DNA from: Ralstonia insidiosa
GTDB taxonomy: Bacteria; Pseudomonadota; Gammaproteobacteria; Burkholderiales; Burkholderiaceae
Length of the DNA stretch: 64,000 nucleotides
Assembly: GCF_008801405.1 (NCBI RefSeq)
Contig: NZ_VZPV01000004.1
Location: 1 to 64,000 of the forward strand
Direction: 5' to 3'
How positions within the stretch are numbered: position 1 is the first letter of the stretch; the number at the start of each line of letters is the position of its first letter. The notes beneath the pieces are model-generated. The model ran no database searches and was not told the origin of the DNA. It worked only from the letters and a program-made list of their open reading frames with translations. This document shows positions 16,801 through 27,589 of this stretch, one piece after another. The translations under genes and the position numbers were made by a program.

Positions 16801-19800
16801 ATGCGCAACCGCGGATGGTCATTCATGTCGTTCAATCTTGTTGCCGTCGTCTGCCTGACCGTGCTGGCGCTGGTCGGCCCTGCGCATGCGGCCGACGCAC
16901 CCGAAAAGCCGAACCCCACGTTCGCCGATGCACCCCCCAGCGGCTACGAGCCGTTCAAGGGCCAGCCGTTCTTCCTGCTCTCGGACGCCAGCTACGGCAC
17001 CGATCAGGAAGCGATGGTGCGCCTGGAAGCGCCGGGGCGTGAATACAAGGATGAACTCTCCCGCTACGGCGGTGCGGACATCCTCGTCTACCGCGTGCCG
17101 CAGCCGCTCGAGTTTTTGAAGGCGCAGAAGAACCTGCACCGCATCGACGTCAAGGCCAACTACACGGGCGAAGGTCTGGCCAACACGCTGGCGTATCTGT
17201 GGGACAACTGGACGCGCCAGGCTCGCCGCGCCTGGCAGCGCGTACTGTCGTTCGCCACGCGCACCAAGGCCGTGGAGACCGCGCCGCAGTTCAGCATGGG
17301 CGACCAGATGACCGCGCCCACACGTTTCTCGAACAACCCGCAGTACGCGCCGCTCAAGGGCTACGAACTGCTCGGCCGCTTCCGCTACCCGATCTGGGAT
17401 GCCAAGCCGATTGCGCCGCCCAAGGACGTGAAGCTCGAAGGCAGCAGCAGCGAGTGGATGCCGCAGAACGTCGGCAACGTGATGATTCCGGTGGGCAAGC
17501 TGCCGGCGGGTTTGTACATCGTGGAAGCCGTGATTGGCGCGTACCGTGCGCACACGCTGCTGTTCGTGTCGGACACCGTGGCCGTCACCAAGGGCACCTC
17601 GCAAGGGATGATGGTGTGGACGGCCGAGCGCAAGAGCGGCAAGCCGGTGAGCGGTTCGGCCGTGAGCTGGACCGACGGCGTGGGCGTGCTCGCATCGGGC
17701 ACCACCGATAGCGATGGTACGGCGGACCTGCGTCACGTCTCGCCCGAGCGCAGCTACGTGATCGGCAACGATCGTGCGGGCGGCGTGTTCATCTCCGAGA
17801 ATTTCTATTACGACAGCGAGATCTACAACACCAAGCTGTACGCCTTTACTGATCGTCCGTTGTATCGCCCGGGCGATGAAGTGCGCGTCAAGTTCATCGG
17901 TCGCAACTTCAAGAACGCGACCGAATCGACCGTGCCGGCGGCTGGCGACATCAAGCTGCAGGTGCTCGATCCGAACGGCGCGCCGGTGGCCACGTCCACC
18001 ACGCGCCTGGTCGGCGAGACGGGTGCTGACGCGCGCTTTACGCTGCCGTCCAACGCACCGGCCGGTGGCTACTCGCTGCGCTTCGATTACAACGGCGGCA
18101 CGTACGGCGGCGCCTTCCGCGTGGCCGAATACATCAAGCCGCACTTTGACGTGAACCTGTCGCTGGACAAGGCCAGCTATGGCACGGGTGAGGCGGTCAA
18201 GGGCAAGATCAGCCTGCGCTATCCGGACGGCAAGCCGGTCAAGAACGGCAAGGTGTCGGTCAGCCTGCGTGCACAGCAGGTGACGATGGTGGAGGGCGAG
18301 CTGCGTTACGCCGGCCTGTTCCCCGTCAAGCTGGAGCAGCAGGAGCTGACCACCGACGGCGATGGCAACGCCAAGCTGGAGCTGCCCGCTGCCAAGGAAC
18401 CGAGCCGCTACGTGGTGACCGTGTTCGCCAACGATGGTGCGGCCTACCGCGTGAAGGTCACGCGTGAACTGCTGATCGCGCGCGGTGCCACGCCGTACAA
18501 GCTGTCGACCACGTCGAATTTCACGACGCCAGGGCAGGACGTGTCGTTCAACCTGACGCCGATGCCGGTCGTGGGTGGTGCCAGCGGTGCCACTGCGCCG
18601 CCCGCCAAGTGGGACTTGGTGCGCCTGGAAACACGCGCCCGCACCGAAGGCACGTTGGCCCCGGATGCCAAGGGCAACGCGACCTTCCCGGTCAAGTTCG
18701 ACCAACCAGGTTCGTACACGCTGTCGGTGCGCGATGCTGCCGGCAACCTGCTCGCAGCCGCCAGCCACTGGGTGGCCGGCGACGGCGTGCAGACCGTGCC
18801 CGGCAACATCGAAATGGTGTTCGACCGCGACCGCTACCAGATTGGCGACACCGCCGAGGCGCTGATCACTTTCCCGCTGCCGGTGGACGACGCGCTGCTC
18901 ACGTTGGAGCGCGACAAGGTTGAGCGCCATGGGCTGCTCTCCAGCCCTGGCGACTGGCTCAGCCTGAAGAAGGTCACGCCCACGCAATACCGCGCCCGCA
19001 TCAAGATCGGTGCCGAGTTCGCACCGAACATGACGTTCTCGGTGCTGTACGTGCGCGATGGCGACATGGTGTTCCAGAACGCCGGCATCGTCGTCACGCA
19101 ACCGACGCTGGACCTGACGGTGCGCGCCGACAAGGCCGTGTATGCGCCGGGCGAGACGGTCACGCTGGACCTGACCAGCGCGCTGGCGGGTAAGGCCGTG
19201 CCGGCCAACCTGACGGTGTCGGTGGTCGACGAGATGATCTACGTGCTGCAACCGGAAGTGGCACCCAGCATCGTCGACTTCTTCTACCACCCGCGCCGCA
19301 ACAGCGTCCGCACCACGTCGAGCCAGAGCTTCATCAGCTATGACTTAGCGCTCGCCTCGCTGCCGGGCAAGCCGGGCGGTACGTACGGTCGCCACAACGA
19401 GCGTGGCGTGAAGGTGCTGGAGCGCCCGCGTCGCGACGAGCAGGACACCGCCGCGTGGGTTGCCAACCTGCAGACCGATGCGGATGGCCGCGCGCGCATG
19501 ACCTTCAAGATGCCGGATTCGCTGGCACGCTGGCGCATCACCGTGCGCGCCGTCTCGACCACCGGCGCCTCGGACGGCATCGTCGGCCAGCGCACAGCGA
19601 GCATCCGCTCCGACAAGCCGCTGTACCTGAAGTGGACCGGCCCGCAGCGCTTCCGCGAAAGCGACCAGCCGCGCCTGGACATGGTCGCCTTCAACCAGAC
19701 CGACAAGGACATCACTGCCGACTGGATCGTCTCGGGCGCCGGCCTGAACATCAACCAGCGCGTGACGCTCAAGCGCGGCGCCAACTACCTGCGCGCGCCG

Positions 19801-21573
19801 GTCACGGCGTTGCAGGCGGGCGTCATCAATGCCGAGCTCAAGCAGGGCGATGCCGTGTCGGACCGCCTGCAGACCACGCTCAAGCTGGATGCCACCGGCT
19901 GGCTGGCGGACCGCGAAAACGTCGTCCCGCTCACGCAGCTGCAAGGCACCCGCTTGCCGCTCGGCCTGCCCGCCGATGCACGCGATGTGCGTCTGCGTGT
20001 GGTCGGCAACACGGCCAGCCAGTTCGCTCGCGTGGCGGATGACCTGATCGAGTACCCGTACGGTTGCGCCGAGCAGACTGCCAGCCGCCTGATTCCGCTG
20101 GCACTCGCCCAGCAGAGCCTGGCCGCCACCGGCACGCGCCTGGGTGATGGCGGCCCGGCCGGCACGCAAGGTGTCGACGCGCTGCTGCGCACGCAGCGCC
20201 AGCGCCTGGCACTGCTGGCCGGTACCAACGGCACCTTCGGCTGGTGGGGCGAGTTGACCACCAGCAGCGCGCTGATCACGTCGTACGCCTACTACGCGGA
20301 TTGGCTGGCCAGCCGCTCGGTCGGTATCAGCCTGCCGGCCGACAACTGGAAGCAGGTGCTCGAAGCGTACAAGCGCACCAGCCAGAACGAGCCGCTGCTG
20401 CACCGCGCGCTGGCGCTGTGGTTTGCCAACGAGATGGGCCTGCCGGTGGCAACGCCGCTGTCGGGCGTGGCCAACGAGTTGGCTCGCAACGCCAAGGCCC
20501 CGGCCGATGCTGAGCCTGCTGCGGGCGACAGCCTGATCTTCGTCGCGCCGGACTCCCCGCGCGGCCGCCAGGTTGCGACGGTGTTGACCGCTCAACTGAT
20601 GCGTCAGATCGGCCAGCCGGTGCCGGAAGCGCTGGTCTCCGCAGACATTGCCGCACGCAATGCGCTGGCGGCCGACAACTCGCCGCTGGTGCAAAGCCTG
20701 CTGCTGATGGGCGGTGGCCGTTCGGCTGCGGACCCGGCACCGCTGCTGGCCCGCGCCAGCGCCGCGATGCCGACGATGGATCGCGCCATCGCGCTGGTCT
20801 GGCTGCAGAAGGGCCTGGGCGGTCTGCAAGGCGCGAGCGTGGCTGCCATCCAGCCGGCGGTGTCGGCCGGCGGCTGGCAAGCGACGCGTTCGCCGGTGGG
20901 TGTGCCGACGTGGCGCTGGACGGGCGCCCAGGTGCCCGCCGCGCTGGACCTATCGGCCGCACCGTCCGACGTGACCACGCAATCGGCCATCGTGTCGTAT
21001 CGCAGCCGGGCGCCGGAAGTCTCCAAGCTGCCGATTACGGTGGAGCGCAAGCTGTACCGCCTGGAGCCGATCGATTCCGCGCCGGCCAAGGCGGACCCGA
21101 AGGCACCCAAGCAGCCGGCAGCGGACGCCAACAGCAGCGGCATCGCCTTCAAGGCCAAGCCGGTCAAGCCGGGTGACACGCTCGACAGCAACGCACTGTA
21201 TGTCGACGAGGTGGTGCTGACGCCGCGCCAGGGTACGTACCGCTACGGCCTGGTCGAAGTGCCGCTGCCGCCGGGCGCCGAAGTGGAAGCCACCACCTGG
21301 GGCATCCAGATCGACGGCCTGAAGGGCGAGCCGAACGAAGGCAACGGCCCGCAGCCGTTCGAGCGCAAGGCCGCCTACGAAATGGGCCAACTGTCGTACA
21401 ACCAGCCGGTGCCCGCGCTGGAGCGCCCGACCGTGCTGCGTCAGCTTGTGCGCTTCTCGCTGCCGGGCAGCTTTGCGCTGCCGCCGGCGCGTTACTTCCG
21501 CATGTATCAGCCGGAAGCGAAGGCGTTGCAGGGCGACGGCAAGACGGCCAGCTATCCGTACAAGGTGGAGTGA
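16801..21573 (+). CDS. yfaS: Bacterial alpha-2-macroglobulin with CAEQ thioester motif (YfaS/MagD-like)
   Basis: A 1590-residue periplasmic protease-trap protein. Residues 1-30 form a Sec signal peptide ending PAHA; there is no lipobox, so it is not an obvious lipoprotein. Repeated beta-sandwich macroglobulin-like segments follow. An Arg/Ser-rich stretch at about residues 827-885 could be the bait region, leading into the A2M core with DTAAWVANLQTDADGRA. The thioester domain has YPYGCAEQTASRL with Cys1089 and Gln1092. The start is ambiguous: ATG 16801 leaves eight bases after yfaT, and ATG 16825 also leaves a signal peptide. By family knowledge, cleavage of the bait exposes the thioester to trap a protease. 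Confidence 0.93.
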   Translation: MRNRGWSFMSFNLVAVVCLTVLALVGPAHAADAPEKPNPTFADAPPSGYEPFKGQPFFLLSDASYGTDQEAMVRLEAPGREYKDELSRYGGADILVYRVPQPLEFLKAQKNLHRIDVKANYTGEGLANTLAYLWDNWTRQARRAWQRVLSFATRTKAVETAPQFSMGDQMTAPTRFSNNPQYAPLKGYELLGRFRYPIWDAKPIAPPKDVKLEGSSSEWMPQNVGNVMIPVGKLPAGLYIVEAVIGAYRAHTLLFVSDTVAVTKGTSQGMMVWTAERKSGKPVSGSAVSWTDGVGVLASGTTDSDGTADLRHVSPERSYVIGNDRAGGVFISENFYYDSEIYNTKLYAFTDRPLYRPGDEVRVKFIGRNFKNATESTVPAAGDIKLQVLDPNGAPVATSTTRLVGETGADARFTLPSNAPAGGYSLRFDYNGGTYGGAFRVAEYIKPHFDVNLSLDKASYGTGEAVKGKISLRYPDGKPVKNGKVSVSLRAQQVTMVEGELRYAGLFPVKLEQQELTTDGDGNAKLELPAAKEPSRYVVTVFANDGAAYRVKVTRELLIARGATPYKLSTTSNFTTPGQDVSFNLTPMPVVGGASGATAPPAKWDLVRLETRARTEGTLAPDAKGNATFPVKFDQPGSYTLSVRDAAGNLLAAASHWVAGDGVQTVPGNIEMVFDRDRYQIGDTAEALITFPLPVDDALLTLERDKVERHGLLSSPGDWLSLKKVTPTQYRARIKIGAEFAPNMTFSVLYVRDGDMVFQNAGIVVTQPTLDLTVRADKAVYAPGETVTLDLTSALAGKAVPANLTVSVVDEMIYVLQPEVAPSIVDFFYHPRRNSVRTTSSQSFISYDLALASLPGKPGGTYGRHNERGVKVLERPRRDEQDTAAWVANLQTDADGRARMTFKMPDSLARWRITVRAVSTTGASDGIVGQRTASIRSDKPLYLKWTGPQRFRESDQPRLDMVAFNQTDKDITADWIVSGAGLNINQRVTLKRGANYLRAPVTALQAGVINAELKQGDAVSDRLQTTLKLDATGWLADRENVVPLTQLQGTRLPLGLPADARDVRLRVVGNTASQFARVADDLIEYPYGCAEQTASRLIPLALAQQSLAATGTRLGDGGPAGTQGVDALLRTQRQRLALLAGTNGTFGWWGELTTSSALITSYAYYADWLASRSVGISLPADNWKQVLEAYKRTSQNEPLLHRALALWFANEMGLPVATPLSGVANELARNAKAPADAEPAAGDSLIFVAPDSPRGRQVATVLTAQLMRQIGQPVPEALVSADIAARNALAADNSPLVQSLLLMGGGRSAADPAPLLARASAAMPTMDRAIALVWLQKGLGGLQGASVAAIQPAVSAGGWQATRSPVGVPTWRWTGAQVPAALDLSAAPSDVTTQSAIVSYRSRAPEVSKLPITVERKLYRLEPIDSAPAKADPKAPKQPAADANSSGIAFKAKPVKPGDTLDSNALYVDEVVLTPRQGTYRYGLVEVPLPPGAEVEATTWGIQIDGLKGEPNEGNGPQPFERKAAYEMGQLSYNQPVPALERPTVLRQLVRFSLPGSFALPPARYFRMYQPEAKALQGDGKTASYPYKVE

Positions 21574-21580
21574 CGCGGCA

Positions 21581-23293
21581 ATGCGCTTCGGCCTGCTTGC
21601 GCGCAGTGTGCTGACCGGCCTGATCTGGGCCGGCGGCGCACTTGCGTCTGCGGGCCACGCCATCGCGGCACCCGCGTCGGAGCCGCTGCGCTATGCCGCC
21701 CTGCAAGGCGATGAGGCTAAGCTCTGGCAATTCAGCACCAGCACAGTCACAAGCGCACCACAGGCCACCCCTTTGCCGCGCGACACCGAAACGCCGCTCG
21801 GCAGCGTCTGGAAACTCTTCGTCTACAGCTACCTCGTCTCGCGCCACATCAACACGCCCGACTACACGTGCCACGGCAACGATGCCGAAGAGGTCTACTG
21901 CTGCACGGCCGGCCAAAGCATCGACCGCGAGCGCGCGCTTATCCAATCGTGCGGTCGCTATTTCGAACCGGCGCGCCTCGGCCTCGATAGCGCCGACTGG
22001 CGCCGGTTCTGGCAGCAAGCCAACGCGCCCGCGTGGTTGCGCGACCTGCGTGCCATGCAGCCTGCGCGCCGCGTTCCTGTCACCGACTTGTTGACCGCGC
22101 TGCACAGCGTTCCCGCCGATGGGCGCGAGACGGCTGCGCAAACGCTCGTCTCCGTGCTGACTGTCGGGCGCGGTGAGGGCACCGTGTCGTACTTTGGCGG
22201 CTTGCTGCGCGCCAAGACATGGACCATGCCTGACCCGCAGCGCCCCGGCGCGTCGATCGGCGGCGCAGCCGGTTGGCTGGCCGATGGCACACCCGTGTGG
22301 TTGGGCGGCGCGGGTTCGAGCAATCAGGTGCTGGCTGCGGCTGCACCGCGCCTCACACCGCTGATTGCGCAGACGCCCGTGCCCGACGACGACGCCTGCG
22401 TGGCGGTCGATTTCTTTACGCGCTACCCCGTGCGGGAGGTGCGTGATGCCGATGGCAGGCCCGCTGTCCCCGGTCGGTTGGAAGGCCGCTACACCGTGCG
22501 CTTCGCCAATGGCAATACGCTGCCGATCGAGAGCCGCGGCGAGTTGGCGCTCGCACGCGAGAACAACGCGCCCACCATCACCGGTCGGCTCGGCATGAAC
22601 GACTACGTGGCGCGCGTTGTGGAGCGCGAGGGCGATCTGGCCGAGCCGCAGGCCGCCCGCGCGTTGGCGGTGGCCGCGCGCAGCTACCTCGTGCAGCATG
22701 CCTCGCGTGGCAAGGGCTGCTACCGGATCGCGGATAGCTCGCGCACGCAGCGCGTGTTGCCGCGCCCGCCCGCGGCTGCCGCACGCAACGCGGCGGAATT
22801 TACCGATGCGCTGGTGCTGGTCGGCCAGTCTGTGCAGTACCACGGCACGATCAGCGCGCGTGGCCAGATGAGCTGGACTGCTGCACGCGCTGCCGCCCAG
22901 CGTGGCCAGGGGTTTGACGGCATCCTCGCGCGGTGGTGGCCGCAGGCCACGTTGACGTCGTTCCAGAGCCCGGTCGCGGGCGATTGCTCGCCGGTGGCGG
23001 GCGCGCAGCAATGGCTGCAGGCGCAGGCACCGCGTTGGTCCGCCCGACTGGGCGCCGAGCCCGGTTATGAGACGCCGCCGTTGCCCGCCGTGTGTGTGGT
23101 GCATGAAGGCCGCCCGTACGCCGATGCGCGCCGCAACCGGCTCTACATCCATCGGCTTGCCAGCGAGGAAGACCGCATCGCGCTGACGCACGAATACCTG
23201 CACCTGGCCTTTGCGCACCATCCGCTCGGGCAGGACGAACAGTTTGTTGAGGCGACAGCGCGCCGCCTGATTCGAGGGGAGGGCTTGCTGTGA
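21581..23293 (+). CDS. yfaQ: DUF2300 exported multidomain protein (YfaQ-like)
   Basis: A 570-residue protein with an N-terminal signal segment ending near AIAA (about residue 29). Three signatures can be seen. Residues 73-80 read PLGSVWKL region-like, with Ser75-Val-Trp-Lys78 as in the SxxK of penicillin-binding proteins, and a possible KTW at 212. Residues about 335-400 resemble a SpoIID-type domain (DYVARVVEREG, then ALAVAARSYLVQHA). The C-terminus has HEYLH at 537-541 followed by DEQFVEATARRL, a zincin-like pattern. Cysteines are frequent, suggesting disulfides. Function is unknown; the motifs suggest cell-wall or peptidase activity. ATG 21581 lies seven bases after yfaS; the longer upstream frame overlaps yfaS and is not used. 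Confidence 0.85.
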   Translation: MRFGLLARSVLTGLIWAGGALASAGHAIAAPASEPLRYAALQGDEAKLWQFSTSTVTSAPQATPLPRDTETPLGSVWKLFVYSYLVSRHINTPDYTCHGNDAEEVYCCTAGQSIDRERALIQSCGRYFEPARLGLDSADWRRFWQQANAPAWLRDLRAMQPARRVPVTDLLTALHSVPADGRETAAQTLVSVLTVGRGEGTVSYFGGLLRAKTWTMPDPQRPGASIGGAAGWLADGTPVWLGGAGSSNQVLAAAAPRLTPLIAQTPVPDDDACVAVDFFTRYPVREVRDADGRPAVPGRLEGRYTVRFANGNTLPIESRGELALARENNAPTITGRLGMNDYVARVVEREGDLAEPQAARALAVAARSYLVQHASRGKGCYRIADSSRTQRVLPRPPAAAARNAAEFTDALVLVGQSVQYHGTISARGQMSWTAARAAAQRGQGFDGILARWWPQATLTSFQSPVAGDCSPVAGAQQWLQAQAPRWSARLGAEPGYETPPLPAVCVVHEGRPYADARRNRLYIHRLASEEDRIALTHEYLHLAFAHHPLGQDEQFVEATARRLIRGEGLL

Positions 23294-24099
23294 ACGTGAA
23301 GGCATGGACAGCGCGGATGGCCATGGGCGCCGCGGCCTTGCTGCTGGGTGCCTCGGCCGTTGCCGAGCCGGTGGTCGATCTGGAAGGCCCGATCGGCGGC
23401 TGGCGCAACAGCAAGCTGACCAACGAGCTGGAGCAGTACACCGCCGCATATCCGAAACCGCCGGTCGATCGTGGTGCGCAGAAATACCGCACGCTCATCG
23501 CAGGGCGCATTCGTGCGGCAGGCAAGCAGCGCCGCCCGCCGGTGCTGATCGTCAACGGCAATGCCATGCCGCTGTATGGCGACAGCGAAGGCCGCTTCGC
23601 GCGTCCGTGGGCATTCGGCCCGGGCTCGAACAGCGTGGAGATCGTCAGCCCCGATGGCCAGTCGCGCCAGCGCCTGCAGTTCTACGAGGCCGACACCACC
23701 AAGACGTCGGCCAAGCTGCGCGCCATCCTCACCTGGGACGACCCGCGCGCCGAGGTCGACATGCACGTCATCTCGCCGATTGGCGATCACGCGTTCTGGG
23801 CCGAGCCGCTGCTGTCCGACGGCGGCGGGCTCGACGTGGACAGCGTCGATGGCGCCGGCCCTGAGATTTTCTCCACCGCCGCGCCGCGCCCCGGCGTGTG
23901 GCTGTTCTACGTGAACTACTGGGGCAACTTCAACGCCGGCGGCTACAACTTCGACGAAAAGGCGCACGACCGCGATCTCATCACCGCGCAACTGACGCTG
24001 ATCTATAACGAGAACACGCCCAACGAGCGGCGCGAGTTCGTCACCGTGCCGCTGCGCAAGATCGGCGAGCTGGCGTTGATGAAATCGATCCGCTTCTGA
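23290..24099 (+). CDS. yfaP: DUF2135 periplasmic protein (YfaP-like), copy 1
   Basis: A 269-residue exported protein with a signal peptide ending SAVA (about residue 25). The conserved DUF2135 core is VDMHVISPIGDHAFW, then GPEIFS and FYVNYWGNF, a predicted beta-sandwich of unknown ligand. The GTG start at 23290 overlaps the yfaQ stop by four bases. It is clearly paralogous to the next gene: both have GWRNS after the signal peptide, an AGRIR element, GSNSVE and an ENTP-x-ER segment near the C-terminus. Copy 1 has a weaker match in the acidic core and an extra loop after VNYWG. Confidence 0.85.
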   Translation: MNVKAWTARMAMGAAALLLGASAVAEPVVDLEGPIGGWRNSKLTNELEQYTAAYPKPPVDRGAQKYRTLIAGRIRAAGKQRRPPVLIVNGNAMPLYGDSEGRFARPWAFGPGSNSVEIVSPDGQSRQRLQFYEADTTKTSAKLRAILTWDDPRAEVDMHVISPIGDHAFWAEPLLSDGGGLDVDSVDGAGPEIFSTAAPRPGVWLFYVNYWGNFNAGGYNFDEKAHDRDLITAQLTLIYNENTPNERREFVTVPLRKIGELALMKSIRF

Positions 24100-24944
24100 T
24101 GCTCATGATGCCTTCCACATTCCGCCTCGCATTCGCCATTGCACTCGCCACGCTCGGGGCGTCGGGCGCATTTGCGCAAACCGATGCCAGCAATATCGAG
24201 ATCACCACGCCGCTCAACGGCTGGCGCAACTCGGCCGGCGACGATTCGCGCTACACGCAGGACGTGCACTACCCGGCCGTGTCGGTCTCGACGCCGCAAG
24301 GGCAGGGCACCGCCTCGATGATTGCCGGGCGCATCCGCAACCAGCCCAAGGCCGCCGCGTCCGCCGATGAGAACAAGCCGCGCCGTCGTCGCGGTGCAGA
24401 CGGCTCGTCGGTCGGCACGCTCGTCGTCAATGGCGTGGCGATGCCACAGCGCATCGAGGCAGACGGCACGTTCTCGCGTCCGTACGCATTTGGCGCCGGC
24501 AGCAACAGCGTCGAAGTGCGCAGCGCACGTGGCGATGCCAAGCGCGTGCAGTTCTACGACAGCTACGCTGGCAAGCAGCGCCCGCGTCTGCGCGTGGTCC
24601 TGTCGTGGGATACGGATGGCACCGATCTCGACCTCCACGTTGTCTCGCCCGATGGCCAGCACGCCTGGTACGGCAACCGCGTGGTCGAGAATGGCGGCGC
24701 ACTCGACGTGGACGTCACCACCGGCTATGGCCCCGAGATCTATTCGAACCCGGCGCCCGTGCCCGGCACGTACCTCGTCTACGTGAACTACTACGGCAGT
24801 GGCAGCGATAACAGCATCATCACCACGGCCACCGTCAGCATCATCACGGATGAGAACACGCCGTCCGAGCGCCAGCAGACCTTTGTCGTGCCGATGCGCA
24901 AGGCCGGCGATCTGACGCTGTTACGCAGTTTCACGATGAAATAA
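24099..24944 (+). CDS. yfaP: DUF2135 periplasmic protein (YfaP-like), copy 2
   Basis: A 281-residue exported protein, signal peptide ending AFA (about residue 26). It has a fuller DUF2135 core: LSWDTDGTDLDLHVVSPDGQ, GGALDVDVTTGYGPEIY and YLVYVNYYG. A basic insert KPRRRRGADG lies near residues 91-100. The ATG overlaps the preceding TGA by one base; further in-frame ATGs at 24105 and 24108 are possible starts. Last gene of the coupled operon. Confidence 0.85.
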   Translation: MLMMPSTFRLAFAIALATLGASGAFAQTDASNIEITTPLNGWRNSAGDDSRYTQDVHYPAVSVSTPQGQGTASMIAGRIRNQPKAAASADENKPRRRRGADGSSVGTLVVNGVAMPQRIEADGTFSRPYAFGAGSNSVEVRSARGDAKRVQFYDSYAGKQRPRLRVVLSWDTDGTDLDLHVVSPDGQHAWYGNRVVENGGALDVDVTTGYGPEIYSNPAPVPGTYLVYVNYYGSGSDNSIITTATVSIITDENTPSERQQTFVVPMRKAGDLTLLRSFTMK

Positions 24945-24970
24945 GAACCGAGGCTCAGGAGCCCACCGCC

Positions 24971-25561
24971 ATGGACACGCAGACCGTCGCCGCCTACGAC
25001 ACCCTCGCCGAAACCTTTGCGCAGGAGTGGCGCGAGCAGCCGGCGCCGGAAGACATGTACGCGTTGTTCCGGCGCGAGTTCAAGGCAGGCGGGGCCACGG
25101 CGGACATCGGCTGTGGCGCCGGGCGTGAGGTGGCCTGGCTCAACGCCAACGGCTATCCGGCCGTCGGCTACGATGCCTCGGCCGGGCTGCTGGAGGCAGC
25201 GCGCTCGCAATATCCGGGGCTGGCGTTTCGGCGGTCGCAGTTGCCCGAGCTGGTGGGCATTGCCGAAGGCGCTTTCGACAACGTCGTCTGCGAGACCGTC
25301 ATCATGCACCTGCCACCTGAGCAGATCGGTGCGGCAGTGCAGCGGCTGGTGTCCTTGTTGCGGCCGGGCGGTACGCTGTATCTGAGCTGGCGCGTGACGC
25401 CAGACGCCGATCAACGCGATGGCCGTGGCCGGTTGTTCACCGCATTCGATGCGGCACCCGTGCGCGAGGCGCTGGCCGGCACCACGCTCGTTTTTGACGA
25501 GGCAGCCGTCAGTCGCTCGTCGGGGCGGACGATCCATCGCATCGTCGCGCGCAAAGCCTGA
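24971..25561 (+). CDS. Class I SAM-dependent methyltransferase
   Basis: A 196-residue Rossmann-fold methyltransferase. Motif I is ADIGCGAGREVAWL (about residues 41-54), followed by an acidic motif II position in VGYDASAGLLEAAR. The later NVVCETVIMHLPPE and LLRPGGTLYLSWR match the usual core strands. The substrate cannot be told from sequence. It begins 26 bases after the last yfaP gene with AGGAG upstream, so it may ride on that operon, but nothing links its function to it. Confidence 0.85.
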   Translation: MDTQTVAAYDTLAETFAQEWREQPAPEDMYALFRREFKAGGATADIGCGAGREVAWLNANGYPAVGYDASAGLLEAARSQYPGLAFRRSQLPELVGIAEGAFDNVVCETVIMHLPPEQIGAAVQRLVSLLRPGGTLYLSWRVTPDADQRDGRGRLFTAFDAAPVREALAGTTLVFDEAAVSRSSGRTIHRIVARKA

Positions 25562-25594
25562 CGGCATCATCCGCGGACAATCCGATTGTCCTGA

Positions 25595-25625
25595 TTGACC
25601 ATCCCTCGGCGGGGTTTGTCACAAT
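25595..25625 (+). promoter_or_regulatory. Possible recQ promoter
   Basis: TTGACC (25595-25600) and CACAAT (25620-25625) lie 19 bases apart, about 50 bases before the recQ start. The -35 is good but the spacing is long for sigma70. Confidence 0.35.
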
Positions 25626-25675
25626 AGCGGTTTCGCCTAGCCCGCGCGTGACACCACGTGCACTCCGCCGTCCCG

Positions 25676-27585
<1,910 letters not shown>

Positions 27586-27589
<4 letters not shown>

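Noticed and set aside
16819..19290. An 823-codon minus-strand frame opposite yfaS
   Set aside because: Shadow of yfaS; no conserved domain visible.
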